The notes beneath the pieces are model-generated. The model ran no database searches. It worked only from the letters and a program-made list of their open reading frames with translations, and was not told where the DNA came from. Below are positions 43,730-54,544 of a stretch of DNA of 64,000 nucleotides, piece after piece. A program made the position numbers and the translations under genes. The stretch covers positions 18,245,485-18,309,484 of the forward strand of contig OZ038496.1 of NCBI GenBank assembly GCA_964036315.1. Reading direction: 5' to 3'. Each line of letters opens with the position of its first letter. Position 1 is the first letter of the stretch. The stretch comes from Acanthosepion esculentum (taxonomy: Eukaryota; Mollusca; Cephalopoda; Sepiida; Sepiidae).

Positions 43730-43955
43730 ATTTACATTATTCAGACTATTGTCCTCATCTTTGTCACTATATTTATTACATTTCGGCCGTTGTATGCTCC
43801 AGCCTTCTTCAGGTGGTTGGAATGTCAAACTGAACACTTTATTTCGCTTATTGGTGCCAAAACATTGTAATAAATATGGCGACAAAGATGAGGACAATAG
43901 TCCAAATAATGTAAATAGTGTACATAATACCTCATCTCAGAAATATAAACAGATA
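43730..43955. repeat. SINE-S tail foldback
   Basis: Arms 43733-43786 and 43863-43918 are near-perfect inverted repeats around a body segment (actttatttcgcttattg). The structure equals that at 7905-8192. Confidence 0.8.
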
Positions 43956-44254
43956 CTTTAATAAATCACATTGTATGAACATTTGTTTTTGGTTTCTAAA
44001 CGAGGTGGGACATTAATTTACAATGACATAACAAACTAGACCCCCCACCTCCATTAAATTTTATAAATATTAATAAAACTTTTTTTTTATAATCATAATC
44101 TGGAGTGGTTAATTTATTGTAATATGAAAAATAAATTTGAGGAAAAGGATTATTTCTGGTAACAGTGCCTATTCTAAAACTCCACCATATAAATATATTT
44201 ATATACAGATGTGCTGTTCTATCTACTGTTTTGAATTCAGAATTGTCTTTCTCC

Positions 44255-44345
44255 TTTATAATATATATCCCAAGGCTAGAGATCTCAATCTGCACTGCTA
44301 TTTAACCCATAGCTGGAAGTAGAAGTGTTAGATGCATAAATTATA
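44255..44345 (-). repeat. tRNA-derived SINE fragment
   Basis: ctgctatttaacccatagct marks the SINE body in antisense. It ends at a (TA)n tract at 44342. Confidence 0.55.
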
Positions 44346-44524
44346 TATATATATATATAAATCTATCAAAGATAGACACGTATGAGAGTGGTGCTGAATG
44401 CAAACATAATAATTTTAAAGTTGTAACCTTTTGAATTTGAAAAAAAGAATTATTTCTGGTCATAGTACCTATTCTAAAACTCTACCACATCAATATATTT
44501 ATATACGGCTATGTTGTCCAATCT

Positions 44525-44679
44525 TCCTTAAGTCCTGTGGTTGATCATGGCTTTCTGCAACTTCCTGTCCCTTGTAGATCTTAGCAAACTTTGTCTCTCT
44601 GTTATTTCGCCTAAGCCCTTTGCCACCATCCATTTACTCAAGTTCAGTAAGTATTTTATGCATTGCTTTTCATCTGGGA

Positions 44680-44680
<1 letters not shown>
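44525..44680 (-). pseudogene. RTE-like LINE tail fragment
   Basis: Contains catggctttctgcaacttcc and cttgtagatcttagcaaact in antisense. It stops where the minisatellite begins. Confidence 0.6.
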
Positions 44681-44683
<3 letters not shown>

Positions 44684-44721
<38 letters not shown>

Positions 44722-44732
44722 CACACCTATCA

Positions 44733-44764
<32 letters not shown>

Positions 44765-44768
44765 CTAT

Positions 44769-44810
<42 letters not shown>

Positions 44811-44968
44811 ATCAATATATATATATATATATATACACCTATCAATATATATATATATATATATACACCTATCAATATATATATATATATATATACACCT
44901 ATCAATATATATATATATATATATACACCTATCAATATATATATATATATATATATATATACACCTAT

Positions 44969-45006
<38 letters not shown>

Positions 45007-45082
45007 CTATCAATATATATATATATATATATATATATACACCTATCAATATATATATATATATATATATATATACACCTAT

Positions 45083-45118
<36 letters not shown>

Positions 45119-45122
45119 CTAT

Positions 45123-45158
<36 letters not shown>

Positions 45159-45162
45159 CTAT

Positions 45163-45198
<36 letters not shown>

Positions 45199-45202
45199 CT
45201 AT

Positions 45203-45236
<34 letters not shown>

Positions 45237-45336
45237 CTATCAATATATATATATATATGTATATATATACACCTATCAATATATATATATATGTATATAT
45301 ATACACCTATCAATATATATATATATATACACCTAT

Positions 45337-45381
<45 letters not shown>
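44684..45381. repeat. (TA)n minisatellite with CACCTATCAA interrupter
   Basis: About 700 bp of TA repeats carry the interrupter cacctatcaa (once tacctatcaa) 18 times. Spacing is exactly 30 bp for several consecutive units (44836-44956) and 30-42 bp elsewhere. Open frames in all phases are artefacts of the repeat. Fixed spacing implies expansion by unequal exchange of the whole unit. Confidence 0.95.
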
Positions 45382-45385
<4 letters not shown>

Positions 45386-45475
45386 CCTCTAATAGAGTGT
45401 GGTTGCATGTGCTTTTAAAATCATAACAGTATGCAGATTTTATCCCAGTTACTATAAGTTTGTCTTTGTAATTTA

Positions 45476-45515
45476 CCCCTGGAGATGATCTTGGGAAAGA
45501 TCGACAGTACTTGGC
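45476..45515 (+). other. Hammerhead-like hairpin
   Basis: ctggagat, a perfect six-pair stem GATCTT-ggga-AAGATC, then gacagtactt. Canonical boxes would read CTGATGA and GAAA; both are altered. Confidence 0.35.
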
Positions 45516-45719
45516 TTAGAAAAAACTGTGGTTCCTTCCATAATAAATTTCTTAACATCAAGAAACTGATTAGAGAACTGGAAAGGATCAGTATAAAAAT
45601 AAATAGGTACAATATGTATATATTGTTCAATAAAACATGTTTGAATGAATCTATCAAGCATATACATATGTATGAGCGAGAGTGGTGCTGTGTGCAAACA
45701 TAATAATTTTAAAGTTATA

Positions 45720-46368
45720 ACCATTTATATTTGAGTCATGTTTGTTTTGTAATGATTACTGACTGAAAATACTTAGGTCAGTGTCAGAGATGTTATAAAT
45801 TTGTTACTTATTAGATTATATATTGTAATCTGACACCTTGTGAAAGTTGTCAGTTGAGAACCTGTTGTAGTATTTTGTAAAATCTAGTTATTTGGATTTT
45901 TTCCCCACAGTGGTTCTCTGGCAGTGTTTAACTTTGATGGACAGCAAAGCATCATTTGACCTTGGTTGCTGAGACAACCCAGACCTGGAAGTGAACCAGA
46001 TCAGAAAATAGGTTGGGTGGGTAGAAAGAAAGTCTTTGAGTCAGGAATCTCGAATTTGGCATTGATACCGTCCTATGGAAAAGACCTCAGGGCCAAGTTG
46101 AAGTGATCCTTTCTGAAGCAAGGTCAGTAAGGGTCAAATTCTCAAAGGACAAGTCTAGAGTTATTAGGGAATAATTCTTGTAGGGCAGCTTTCTTAACTT
46201 TGTAGAAGACAAGCCTGAGGATAAAGGAATCTTATAAGTGCATTGCCGAGGGTTGTGGGAACCGACTGAATCAAAGGTACAAAAATGCAGGAAAGGAAAC
46301 AGAATAAATGTAAGATGGGTCAATAATTCATGATCAAATAAAAATACATACAGCATACAGACAGATAG

Positions 46369-46380
<12 letters not shown>
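45720..46380. other. No gene recognised
   Basis: No protein family or repeat seen. Confidence 0.4.
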
Positions 46381-46404
<24 letters not shown>

Positions 46405-46405
<1 letters not shown>

Positions 46406-46660
46406 AACAAGTTTGATTAAAAACAACTGACAAGGACTGTCTGTTTAATTTTTTAATGTATTTTATCAACCTTCGAATAAGGTGATGACTATTGTGCTTG
46501 AATTTGTGGATAAACTGTCCAAAATTCATATTTTGTTATTGTTTTGTACTTTCAATCATCACAGCCATTATCAAGAACCAATATGGTTTCTGTGTGGTAT
46601 TAGAATTTCTTTGTTGACATCATGAGGCCCGACTTTAAAACTCACCATTGTCAATTTGTC
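46405..46660 (-). repeat. Repeated segment with coding-like conservation, copy 1
   Basis: The minus-strand frame NFGQFIHKFKHNSHHLIRRL corresponds to NFGRFIHNFEHNTKHLIQRL of the second copy at 47095-47345, despite different frame breaks. I do not recognise the family; a retroelement is likely. Confidence 0.6.
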
Positions 46661-46739
46661 AGGTTGGTGATATATATATATATATATATAAGGTATTGAT
46701 AATATTAGCTATTTCCTGATAAAAAAATATTTGGCTTTC

Positions 46740-46990
46740 ATTAACCAAGTAGCAACTGCTGTTGGTTGAAATTTACAAAATCTTTGTCTTAATTTTTCAG
46801 AAAAATAAGTTTCTCAAGTCCAGTAGCCGTTATTGCTCTTTCCAGTATTGATAGGGGTTTCCTTCCTAACTTGTTGCTTGAAGTAGTGTGGAATGTCAAC
46901 ATCTTGATTATGCCATTATTTTCTCTCTGAATTACATAAGCTATCCATTTTAGCTGTTGCTGTTGCTTAAAGTCCTCAAGTGATGGGATT
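46740..46990 (-). pseudogene. LINE C-terminal fragment (LTFHTT family)
   Basis: The minus strand reads LEDFKQQQQLKWIAYVIQRE, NNGIIKMLTFHTT, SNKLGRKPLSILERAITATG. A related copy is at 38600-38880. Confidence 0.6.
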
Positions 46991-46999
46991 TCTGTTATT

Positions 47000-47085
47000 T
47001 GATGGACTGAACATGTGAGCAATAACAAAGTTTTAGAGAAAATGGAAACAAAAATATATTTACAATTACTATAGACAAGCAAGAT
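47000..47085 (+). pseudogene. Short RTE-like LINE fragment
   Basis: WTEHVSNNKVLEKMETKI in the plus frame equals WTEYVSNDEVLEKMETK of 15070-15590. Confidence 0.65.
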
Positions 47086-47094
47086 GATTAAAAA

Positions 47095-47345
47095 AACCAA
47101 AAAGGTCTGTCTGTTTAATTTTTTATTATATTTTTTCTAACCTTTGAATAAGGTGTTTAGTATTGTGCTCAAAGTTGTGAATAAACCGTCCAAAGTTCAT
47201 GTTTAGTTATTGTTTTATTCAAATACTTACAACCAACACAGTCATTATCAAGAACCAATGTGGTGTCTGTGTGATAGTCAGATATTGTTTGGGAAGATTG
47301 CCATTTGAAATGGTCTAGCTTGCCATTGTGTATAATGGCTGTTTG
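47095..47345 (-). repeat. Repeated segment with coding-like conservation, copy 2
   Basis: It also holds an open frame SDYHTDTTLVLDNDCVGCKY on the minus strand. A part (ttgggaag...tgtataatggc) recurs again at 47547-47612. Confidence 0.6.
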
Positions 47346-47619
47346 GAACAAATCTGCATTAAACGACTCTGATATTTTATTTATTATTTTCATATTATTA
47401 TATTAAAATAAGTGCGCAGAGTAATTATTTCATATGCACTCTAAGATCACCCTGTTGGCTGGGTCTTCAGAATACGCCGACTGCACTTCTGCAGATGGTT
47501 AAGACCTCCCCCAGCCCCCAATAAGTTGTCCTGATCTACATCCTGGTATTCTTTGGGAAGCTGGAATTTTGAAATAGTCTAATGTGACATCACGTGTAAT
47601 GGCGATTGGGAACAAGACC

Positions 47620-47990
47620 ACACAAAAAATGTAATTTATTTATTTTATATTTTTTATTATTTTATTTATTTTTCTTATACTAATATATGTGCACATTATA
47701 AAATTTATATATATAATTATATAATATATGTGGACATTAATTATATCATATACACGGCAAGATACTGACTGTCTCCTGTGGTAAATAATATTTTATTTTA
47801 ATGTAGGGTGTTTATTTTGTATAATAATAGCTTCTAGGGTTTGGAGTTTTTCCTTGAATAGTTTACTGTAGAGTATTTTGGTATTATCCACTAATATTTG
47901 CTTTTAATACCCCAAAATATAATGCTGACATTCCCAGAGGTTCTGAATATGATATTAATCAGCTAAGTGACAAATTTTATTTCTATTAAT
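47620..47990. other. No gene recognised
   Basis: Extremely AT-rich; no motif. Confidence 0.4.
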
Positions 47991-47991
47991 C

Positions 47992-47993
<2 letters not shown>

Positions 47994-48036
<43 letters not shown>
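47994..48036. repeat. (TA)n(CA)n microsatellite
   Basis: TA units followed by a CA run. Confidence 0.95.
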
Positions 48037-48038
<2 letters not shown>

Positions 48039-48130
48039 AGAGTGAGTCAAAAATTATTCGCATTTGCTGTAACACATATTTTCACAAGTGTTTGTGTAAT
48101 TTCTGACTTTCTCTTGTATTTGTGCATATA

Positions 48131-49076
48131 CAGTGCTGTTCGATAAAAGTGACTCACCTGATTTTTTTTTCGTAAAATTTTTTTTGCCTATTGTTTTTGG
48201 GGTCAAACTAATTTTTAATCTTACTAATATAAAGATCCCTTCCTGACCACCTAGTAAAAAAGTTTACTCACCCTAAGGTATTCTATTGATAATTATAATT
48301 TTGGATATAAATGAGATTCAGGAAAAAACACTATGCAAAAAAAGTGACTCACTTATTTCCTGCAACTAGTAGTCAATAGAAACATAACCGAAAAGCTTTA
48401 AATAAAGAATAATAGAGGTATAATTTATTTATAATAGGTAATATAGTTCAAAATATTTAATAATCTATGGGTCCTCCTTTATTTTGAATAACTTTTTCAA
48501 CCCTTTTTGGCATTGACTTGATTAGGTTCTGGCAAATCTCATCTCCAAGCATTGAATTCCATTCGGATATGAAATTCACAATCAAATCCTCTTTGTTGCT
48601 CAGTTGCTTTCTCGAGAGTCTGTACTTTATAATGCTCCATAAGTTTTCTATGGGGTTGAGGTCAGGAGATTGGGGTGGCCATGTCATAACATTCACCTGC
48701 TTCTCTTCAAAGTATTCCTTCATCAATTTTGATTTGTGACAGGGAGCATTATCCTGCATAAAAATGAGCTAGGTGGGGTCAATTTGCACCCTTTCAGCAG
48801 AAGGGGGCAGACAAGACTCTAAAATTCTCTTGTACTGCTCGCTCCTGAGGGTCTTTTCAATAGGTTTTAAGAAACCAGTTCCATGAAAAGAAAAGCATCC
48901 CCAGAACATTATACTGAATGGATGCTTGACAGTACTTACTGCTAAATTCAAAGAGCTTTCAAAGCTGCTTCGGATTTTAGATCGCTTATTCTTTGAATTC
49001 AGCTCAACTTTTGTTTCATCGGAGAAGAGAACATTTATTAAAAAAAAAATCTGGTGAGTCACTTTTATCGAACTGC

Positions 49077-49080
<4 letters not shown>
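48131..49080 (-). mobile_element. Tc1 element with 5' internal deletion, copy 2
   Basis: The element is inverted relative to copy 1. Terminal repeat cagtgctgttcgataaaagt at 48131 is preceded by TA (48129-48130); the right end is acttttatcgaactgcac with TA from 49081. Copy 2 shares the deletion that joins the transposase 5' side directly to the terminal repeat. An inner repeat (aaaagtgactcac) at 48338-48354 repeats the outer motif. Confidence 0.9.
48457..49035 (-). pseudogene. Tc1 DD34E transposase, C-terminal two thirds
   Basis: The minus strand shows NVLFSDETKVELNSKNKRSK (first Asp), HPFSIMFWGCFSFHGTGFL, then a TAG stop at the codon before LIFMQDNAPCHKSKL (second Asp), then QSPDLNPIENLWSIIKYRLS (Glu). 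There are 34 residues between the second Asp and the Glu, so DD34E. The TAG is where copy 1 has AAG. Apart from stops and the missing DNA-binding half, the core is well preserved. Confidence 0.9.

Positions 49081-49120
<40 letters not shown>
49081..49120. repeat. (TA)n at the Tc1 insertion site
   Basis: The element is inserted at the edge of this tract; TA is the Tc1 target. Confidence 0.9.
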
Positions 49121-49125
<5 letters not shown>

Positions 49126-49189
49126 GCTGGCCATTTGTATTTGAGGATACACATCTATTAGGGCAGCTAGCCAATCCCTATTGCAGATT

Positions 49190-49605
49190 CTCACTCAGGC
49201 ACATTTGTGTTTGTTCAACACCCACAGAGCCAACCTGTGGTTTATACTGCAACTATGCTCAGCAGACCTTACTTACAGTTTCTGGGAGAGAGTGTGTTAT
49301 CTAGAATGATCAACAATCTGAGCAACACCAGCACACTCAAACCCTTGGTCATGATGACTTGTGACTTCGTGCTAGCACATCTATTCACGGGCCCAAGTAT
49401 TCCGTCTACCCAATTTCACTCACAAGGCTTAGGTCAACATGTGGTGTGGTTTTCAGGCACTTTCCAAAGATGCCACACACTAGGATCATCCCCGCCTCCA
49501 GACCGATAACATCAGGACAAATTGACCATAGTGAGATTTGAACCCGGATCTCATGGTCAGAAAGCAAATATTCTAACCACTTGGTCATGCACCCAAATAT
49601 ACATA
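49190..49605 (-). repeat. tRNA-derived SINE, distinct family
   Basis: The minus strand has a tRNA-like head with ggttcaaatct-type B box (reverse of gagatttgaacccggatctc) and a body including ccttgtgagtgaaattgg-like sequence. The head and the stretch gcactttccaaagatgccac resemble known cephalopod SINEs by eye. Confidence 0.65.
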
Positions 49606-49619
49606 GTAGGCCTCTATAT

Positions 49620-50400
49620 AATAGGACAATGAAAGAGATTTAAAAAACAAAATGGCCGATAAAAGAAATTTAAAAACAAAATGGCCAATGAAAGAAATTT
49701 AAGAGACAAAAAAATAACAACAAATTATTAATGATGATAAAAATAATAATATTTATTGTATATTATTATGGCTTTAGACAAAATAGAAGCATGATGAGAA
49801 AAATTGTTAAAAATCGAAATTTTTGGAGATGACTCTGTCCTTTCTCAATGAGAAGTTGAAATTTCAGGATGATTTTTTATATGCAGTATACAATAAATAT
49901 TATTTTTATTATCATTATTATTATTGTTGAGGTTTGTCTTTCATACTATATTGACACACACTCAGATATATGCTCTTTATATTTTGGCCTTATGCCAAAC
50001 TAAGGTAATCTTTATGATATACATAAGTCGCAAGTTAATCATTGTCTTTCATTCATAACCTAATGAAGTGCACTTCTTGCCTTGATTTATGCTTATACAA
50101 CACCACACAGTAATGCTCTACCTTAACTGGCTCAAAAAGGCACACACCAAAAGTACATTGTTCACATTAAACACTTGCATATACATCTCATAGCAGTTCT
50201 ATGAAATAATTATCGGCCATGATTCAAAACGCATCGAGTTCTGAACAAAAAGAATGTCTTCAAGAAAATAATTTGGTTTTTGGCAGAGGCAAATGAATCC
50301 CAAGAAAACAGAAATTCAAACAGATTTTAAAATTGACATAAATTATTTAGGTAAACTCAATTAACTGGGAGCATTTAAATCACTGTACTTTTTATTTCTC
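49620..50400. other. No gene recognised
   Basis: AT-rich; a short near-duplicate at 49634-49700 (aaaacaaaatggcc twice with similar flanks). Confidence 0.45.
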
Positions 50401-50609
50401 ACTTCTCATTTTTGTTTTTTCAGAACCTTTCTTCTTTCCAATATGTCTCCGTTTTACATTATTTTTTTTTCCTTTTCTTTTGCCTTTTCACTTATTTAGT
50501 TCCCTTTATTTTCAATAATTTAGTTATTATTCATTTCCATGGTGATCATTTGTCAATGTTGCAGTGTGGACATTTTGCTGTGTCATCACTTCTCACAGCA
50601 CTGGAACTG

Positions 50610-51075
50610 ATACAAGAAAGGGTCAAAAGTCATAGGAAGGAAGAAGAGGGAAAAGGAAGGAAGGAAATGTATAGAAAGAAAGAAAAGCTGAAACAAAAAG
50701 GCAGAAAAAGAAAGGAAAGCAGAAATAGAGAAAGAAAGGAAGATGGAAAGGAAGATGGAAAGTATAAAGGTAGAAAAAAGCAGGAAGAAAGTAACAGAAA
50801 AAATTGAAAAGATTTTAAAAAATAGTGAAAGTGAAAAGCAAAATAAATAAATGAAATAAGAAAATGGAGTCGTGATGGAAGAAATACAGGAATTGGAGAA
50901 TGGCAAAAATGTGAGAAAGAAAGAGAAAAGAAATAAGAACAGAAAGAAAAAAGAGCTGAGAAAGGTGATAAAAATGAATAAAAAAAATATAAATAAAAAA
51001 AATGTACAAAATAAAAAAATACATAAAAATAAATATCTTAATGTAATAAAAACTTTAAATATTTCTGTTTTGCAA
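50610..51075. repeat. Purine-rich tract (plus strand)
   Basis: A/G-rich sequence of about 460 bp. Lys/Glu/Arg-rich frames on the plus strand and Phe/Leu-rich frames on the minus strand are compositional. Confidence 0.8.
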
Positions 51076-51224
51076 TTTTTAAGATGAGTCTTGCAAGAAA
51101 TGTTGCAAGACAAATGAACTTTTTTTTTCTTTTATTCCTACTATATTTTAGCCAAGCCATTCTGAGCCGCCTTCAGTATGGATTTCTTTGCTTATCAGTG
51201 ACAGGACTAAAGAACAATCTTTGC

Positions 51225-51600
51225 AGATGGTATATGGTATTTCCTGTGTTACATGGGTAACAGTGAACTGGTTGGTCAATCAGGAGTCCTGAAACCTCTT
51301 AGTACATAATCCATAGCAGCAGTAGTGTAACTTAAGCAAGTTAGCCCAACCGTCTTCAGGCTGGTTTGAATTCAGAGTTTTCCTTCTCCTAGACTGGTTG
51401 CTAACCAAGGTTATAGACTCCAGTCTGTCTGTAACTGAGAGTAGTGGGGGGCATAAGAGATGTATTCATACCTTTCCCAAGGGTATTTGCACTGAGGTTG
51501 ATGTAATGAACTTGACTAGAATTCGAACTTGGATCTCTGATTTCTCATCCTGTGCCACTACCAATTACACCACCCATGCATCCATCTGATGATAGCTCTT
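51225..51600 (-). repeat. Long-tail SINE, best copy
   Basis: On the minus strand a head (ggtgtaattggtagtggcac, B-box-like agttcgaattct) and the segment with ataccctt are followed by the long-tail body (ttctcctagactggttgcta and cttcaggctggtttgaattc in plus-strand orientation). The head matches that of the composite SINE family; the 3' part does not. Confidence 0.7.
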
Positions 51601-51609
51601 GGCACTCTT

Positions 51610-52200
51610 TGTATATTTTTTCTTTTCAGTTCACCATCATTATCATCATCAGTCCCATGACCAGATGTTGTGACAAGGTTGATGTTCAGTTGAGCACCTG
51701 ACCGTGGGTTAGAATCCATGTAGCTATTGATCCATGCACAATTAAACCTGACGATGCCCATCCCTCTTTAGGTCCAGTCACAGCTGATGCCCTTCATCAG
51801 AGACATGTGGCTGTTGATTACATCTGTGCCCCCCCCCCACCAACTCTGGCTGCTGACTTCAGTCTTGGAAGACCTCAATCTAGCAATTCTTTGTGATTGC
51901 ATCGCTGGCTACAAACATAGCAATGCAATCCAGTCTACTCCTTTGTGCAAGATGGTAATTGAGTCTACAAGAAGGTTCATCGGCCTTTTGGCAGGTCTTG
52001 TTTTTAATACTGCCTGGTATCTAGCCAACCTCCTCAACACAAAAGATATGATGCCAGGAACACTTTTAGAATAACCTGTCATAATCTTTCCAGTTACGGA
52101 TTAAAAAAAACCCAAAAAACTCTCTGTTCCAGGTGGACTGAACAACGCTGTAGAATGAACCAACTAAAATAAAGGAACTAAAAGAAGGATATCAATAAAA
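51610..52200. other. Unrecognised sequence with a 95-codon open frame
   Basis: This block is less AT-rich than its surroundings. An open frame at 51787-52074 has no motif I can name. A short poly-A (52102-52110) ends the block, which is compatible with a retroposed sequence, but there are no clear target-site duplications. Confidence 0.35.
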
Positions 52201-52219
52201 TGAACAATTATTAGTATGT

Positions 52220-52690
52220 TTTTTTTTTATTCATTTTGACTCAAGCTAGGCAAATGATGCAAGGGGTTACTGAGTGTGATTGAAGATAGGAAAAAACACT
52301 ATTAAGGAGACAGAACAATAAAAGAATATATATTCAGAAGATGGAAGATAATGATTGACATTGCATTTAAATTTTTGAAGGTTAAAGTTGACTGGGAAGC
52401 AAGAAACCAGAAGAGAGTTCTACGAGCAAGAAATGTGATAGAAGAAACTTTTAGCATAGAACTTACAGTTACATCGAGTCAAATGTAAAATGATGATATC
52501 TTGCTGTCAGTCTCATACTATGCTTAAATTCATAATCTCTAGGTACCATAGATGAAAGTTCATCAGAACAATTACCATGAAAGTATTTATAGAAAAGGTG
52601 GTTGGAAAGTGACTTATGCCAGGTCAGGACCAATAACATTGCAGATTATTTGAATTTTATCAATGATCATAGGATGGTTAAATAAAGAGC
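52220..52690 (-). pseudogene. Jockey/CR1-like LINE RT C-terminus and tail
   Basis: The plus strand begins with the tail (poly-T 52219-52228, tcattttgactcaagctagg) and continues through the antisense C-terminus to ggtcaggaccaataacattg. Confidence 0.7.
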
Positions 52691-52864
52691 AAAATGTTGG
52701 ATAAAAGTTCATTAATTGCTTTAAAATTACTTTGCTGATGCTTCAAGTATGATAAAGAAGATATAGACTTCTAACAGTCCTAATGAGCGATGTGCATTTT
52801 TTGCATAGGGTAACTGAACTTTGTTTTACTGTAATGGATTTTTGTAATTGACTGATAAAGCATT

Positions 52865-53225
52865 ATCTTCTTCTATGTGCCATATCCCATAAAGCGATCA
52901 TGGCTCTCCACAATTTTATGTACTTTGTAGCTCTAATTTTTGTTGTCTCTCTCAAACCTTGCTCTACCATTTACTCAAACTTGTGAGATAGATTACACTT
53001 TGTTTACCTTTGCCCCTCTTGCCGTCAATCTTTGGTGTGAGTATCAAAGTTTCCGATTTCTCTTTTCTTTGCTCTAGAAAATTCAATTGCCTCTTCTAGA
53101 TATTAAGTATTAATGTCCTTTTTGTTTTCATTTTCTCTAAAACTTTGTCATTACTTCCATGTTCGGATCACAATATTCTCAGCATTTTCTCTAGAACCAT
53201 ATTTTTGTTGCTCATTTAAGTTGAA
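52865..53225 (-). pseudogene. RTE-like LINE 3' region
   Basis: Tail cttcttctatgtgccatatc, then the antisense C-terminus to gaaccatatttttgttgctc. Confidence 0.7.
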
Positions 53226-53379
53226 AGCAGCTTCCAAGATTAAATAAGAAGTGTTGTATTCACATGCAAATCTCCACTATATAAATACAGCTGGAGACAG
53301 AACTAATCTTGACCTTCAAGACTAAACTACCAGAGAAATAGAATATCAAAAATTATAACTAGTTAGAAGTATCTTTCAA

Positions 53380-53930
53380 TATTTCTGAGATGAGGTATTA
53401 TGTACACTATTTATATTATTTGGACTATTGTCCTCATCTTTGTTGCCATATTTATCACAACGTTTTGGCTCTTCAGTATCTCTACATTTCTGAGATGAGG
53501 TATTATGTACATTATTCAAACTATTGTCCTCATCTTTGTTGCCATATTTATCACGTTTCGGCCCTTCAGTATCTGTCTATATTTCTGAGATGAGGTATTA
53601 TGTACACTATTTACATTATTCAGACTATTGTCCTCATCTTTGTTGCCATATTTATCACAACACATGGCACACTGGATAAAGGCGTTGGTTAGATCCAGTG
53701 ACAGGATCCAAAGAGTTGTGAGTTCAATACCTGGTTAAGGCAGTGGAGAACTTGGAGAGGTGAATTAACAGGAGATAACTGACATCCCAACAAGCGAAAT
53801 AAAGGGTTCAGTTCAACATTCCAACCACCTGAAGAAAGCCGGAGTGTACAATAGCCTAAACGTTGTGATAAATATGACAACAAAGATGAGGACAATAGTC
53901 TGAATAATGTAAATAGTGTAGTTAGAAGTA
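53380..53930. repeat. SINE-S array with internal tRNA-like head
   Basis: Three antisense tail units (starting about 53385, 53488 and 53578), then a sense tRNA-like head (ctggataaaggcgttggtta, B box gagttcaatacc), the body, and a sense tail unit. The whole is an inverted repeat with a head in its centre. Confidence 0.8.
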
Positions 53931-54064
53931 TACACTACTATTTGTCTAGTAGTTTAGTCTTGAAGGCCAGGATTAGTTTCACCTCCAGCTGTATCAACTG
54001 CTATTTACATAGTGGAGATTTGCATATGAATACAACAGAGAGTACAGGTTTAGTTTCTAGTCAG

Positions 54065-54160
54065 CTCTGCTATTTAACCCATAGGTGGGGTATGCAAGAA
54101 GAGGTGGATTTTATACCAAACATGAATGGAACAAACTAAAGCAGAATTCAACTTGAGGCC
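54065..54160 (-). repeat. tRNA-derived SINE fragment
   Basis: gctatttaacccataggtgg marks the SINE body; the rest is diverged. Confidence 0.5.
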
Positions 54161-54544
54161 ATTGATTTCATTTTCTGTGTCATTAATCCCTATGCTACAC
54201 ATACATCTTTTCCAAAATTGCAACTACCTTAATCTTGTCGATGTTGCTTGACTCTTTTTTTAAATGCTTTTTACTGTATTGTTTTCAAATCATATGCAAC
54301 AATCATGTTTTATGATACGTGGTATGTGGCTATGTCAGGCCTTCATTCAAAAACGACTGGTAACTGTCACCATTTCATTCTAGTTGCAGATAAGATGGGA
54401 GTGCAGATGACAAAAAATGGCAATAAAAAAAGAAAACTGAATGACAGATATTGAACAAATGGCATATCTGTCAGGAATTTCTGAAATTTTTTTTTAGCCT
54501 GATTTCACATTCAAATTTTTGTTTTTTTCACAGTAAGGTTCACA

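Noticed and set aside
44541..45418. Long Tyr/Ile-rich open frames on both strands
   Set aside because: They are read through a (TA)n minisatellite in every phase; composition fully explains them.
50412..51113. Lys/Glu-rich and Phe-rich open frames of 130-175 codons
   Set aside because: Produced by the purine-rich tract; no start context or conservation visible.
51787..52074. 95-codon open frame
   Set aside because: No motif recognised and no supporting structure; kept only as unrecognised sequence.
53660..53740. A functional tRNA gene
   Set aside because: A- and B-box-like sequences are present, but no cloverleaf could be drawn and the unit repeats with SINE-S.
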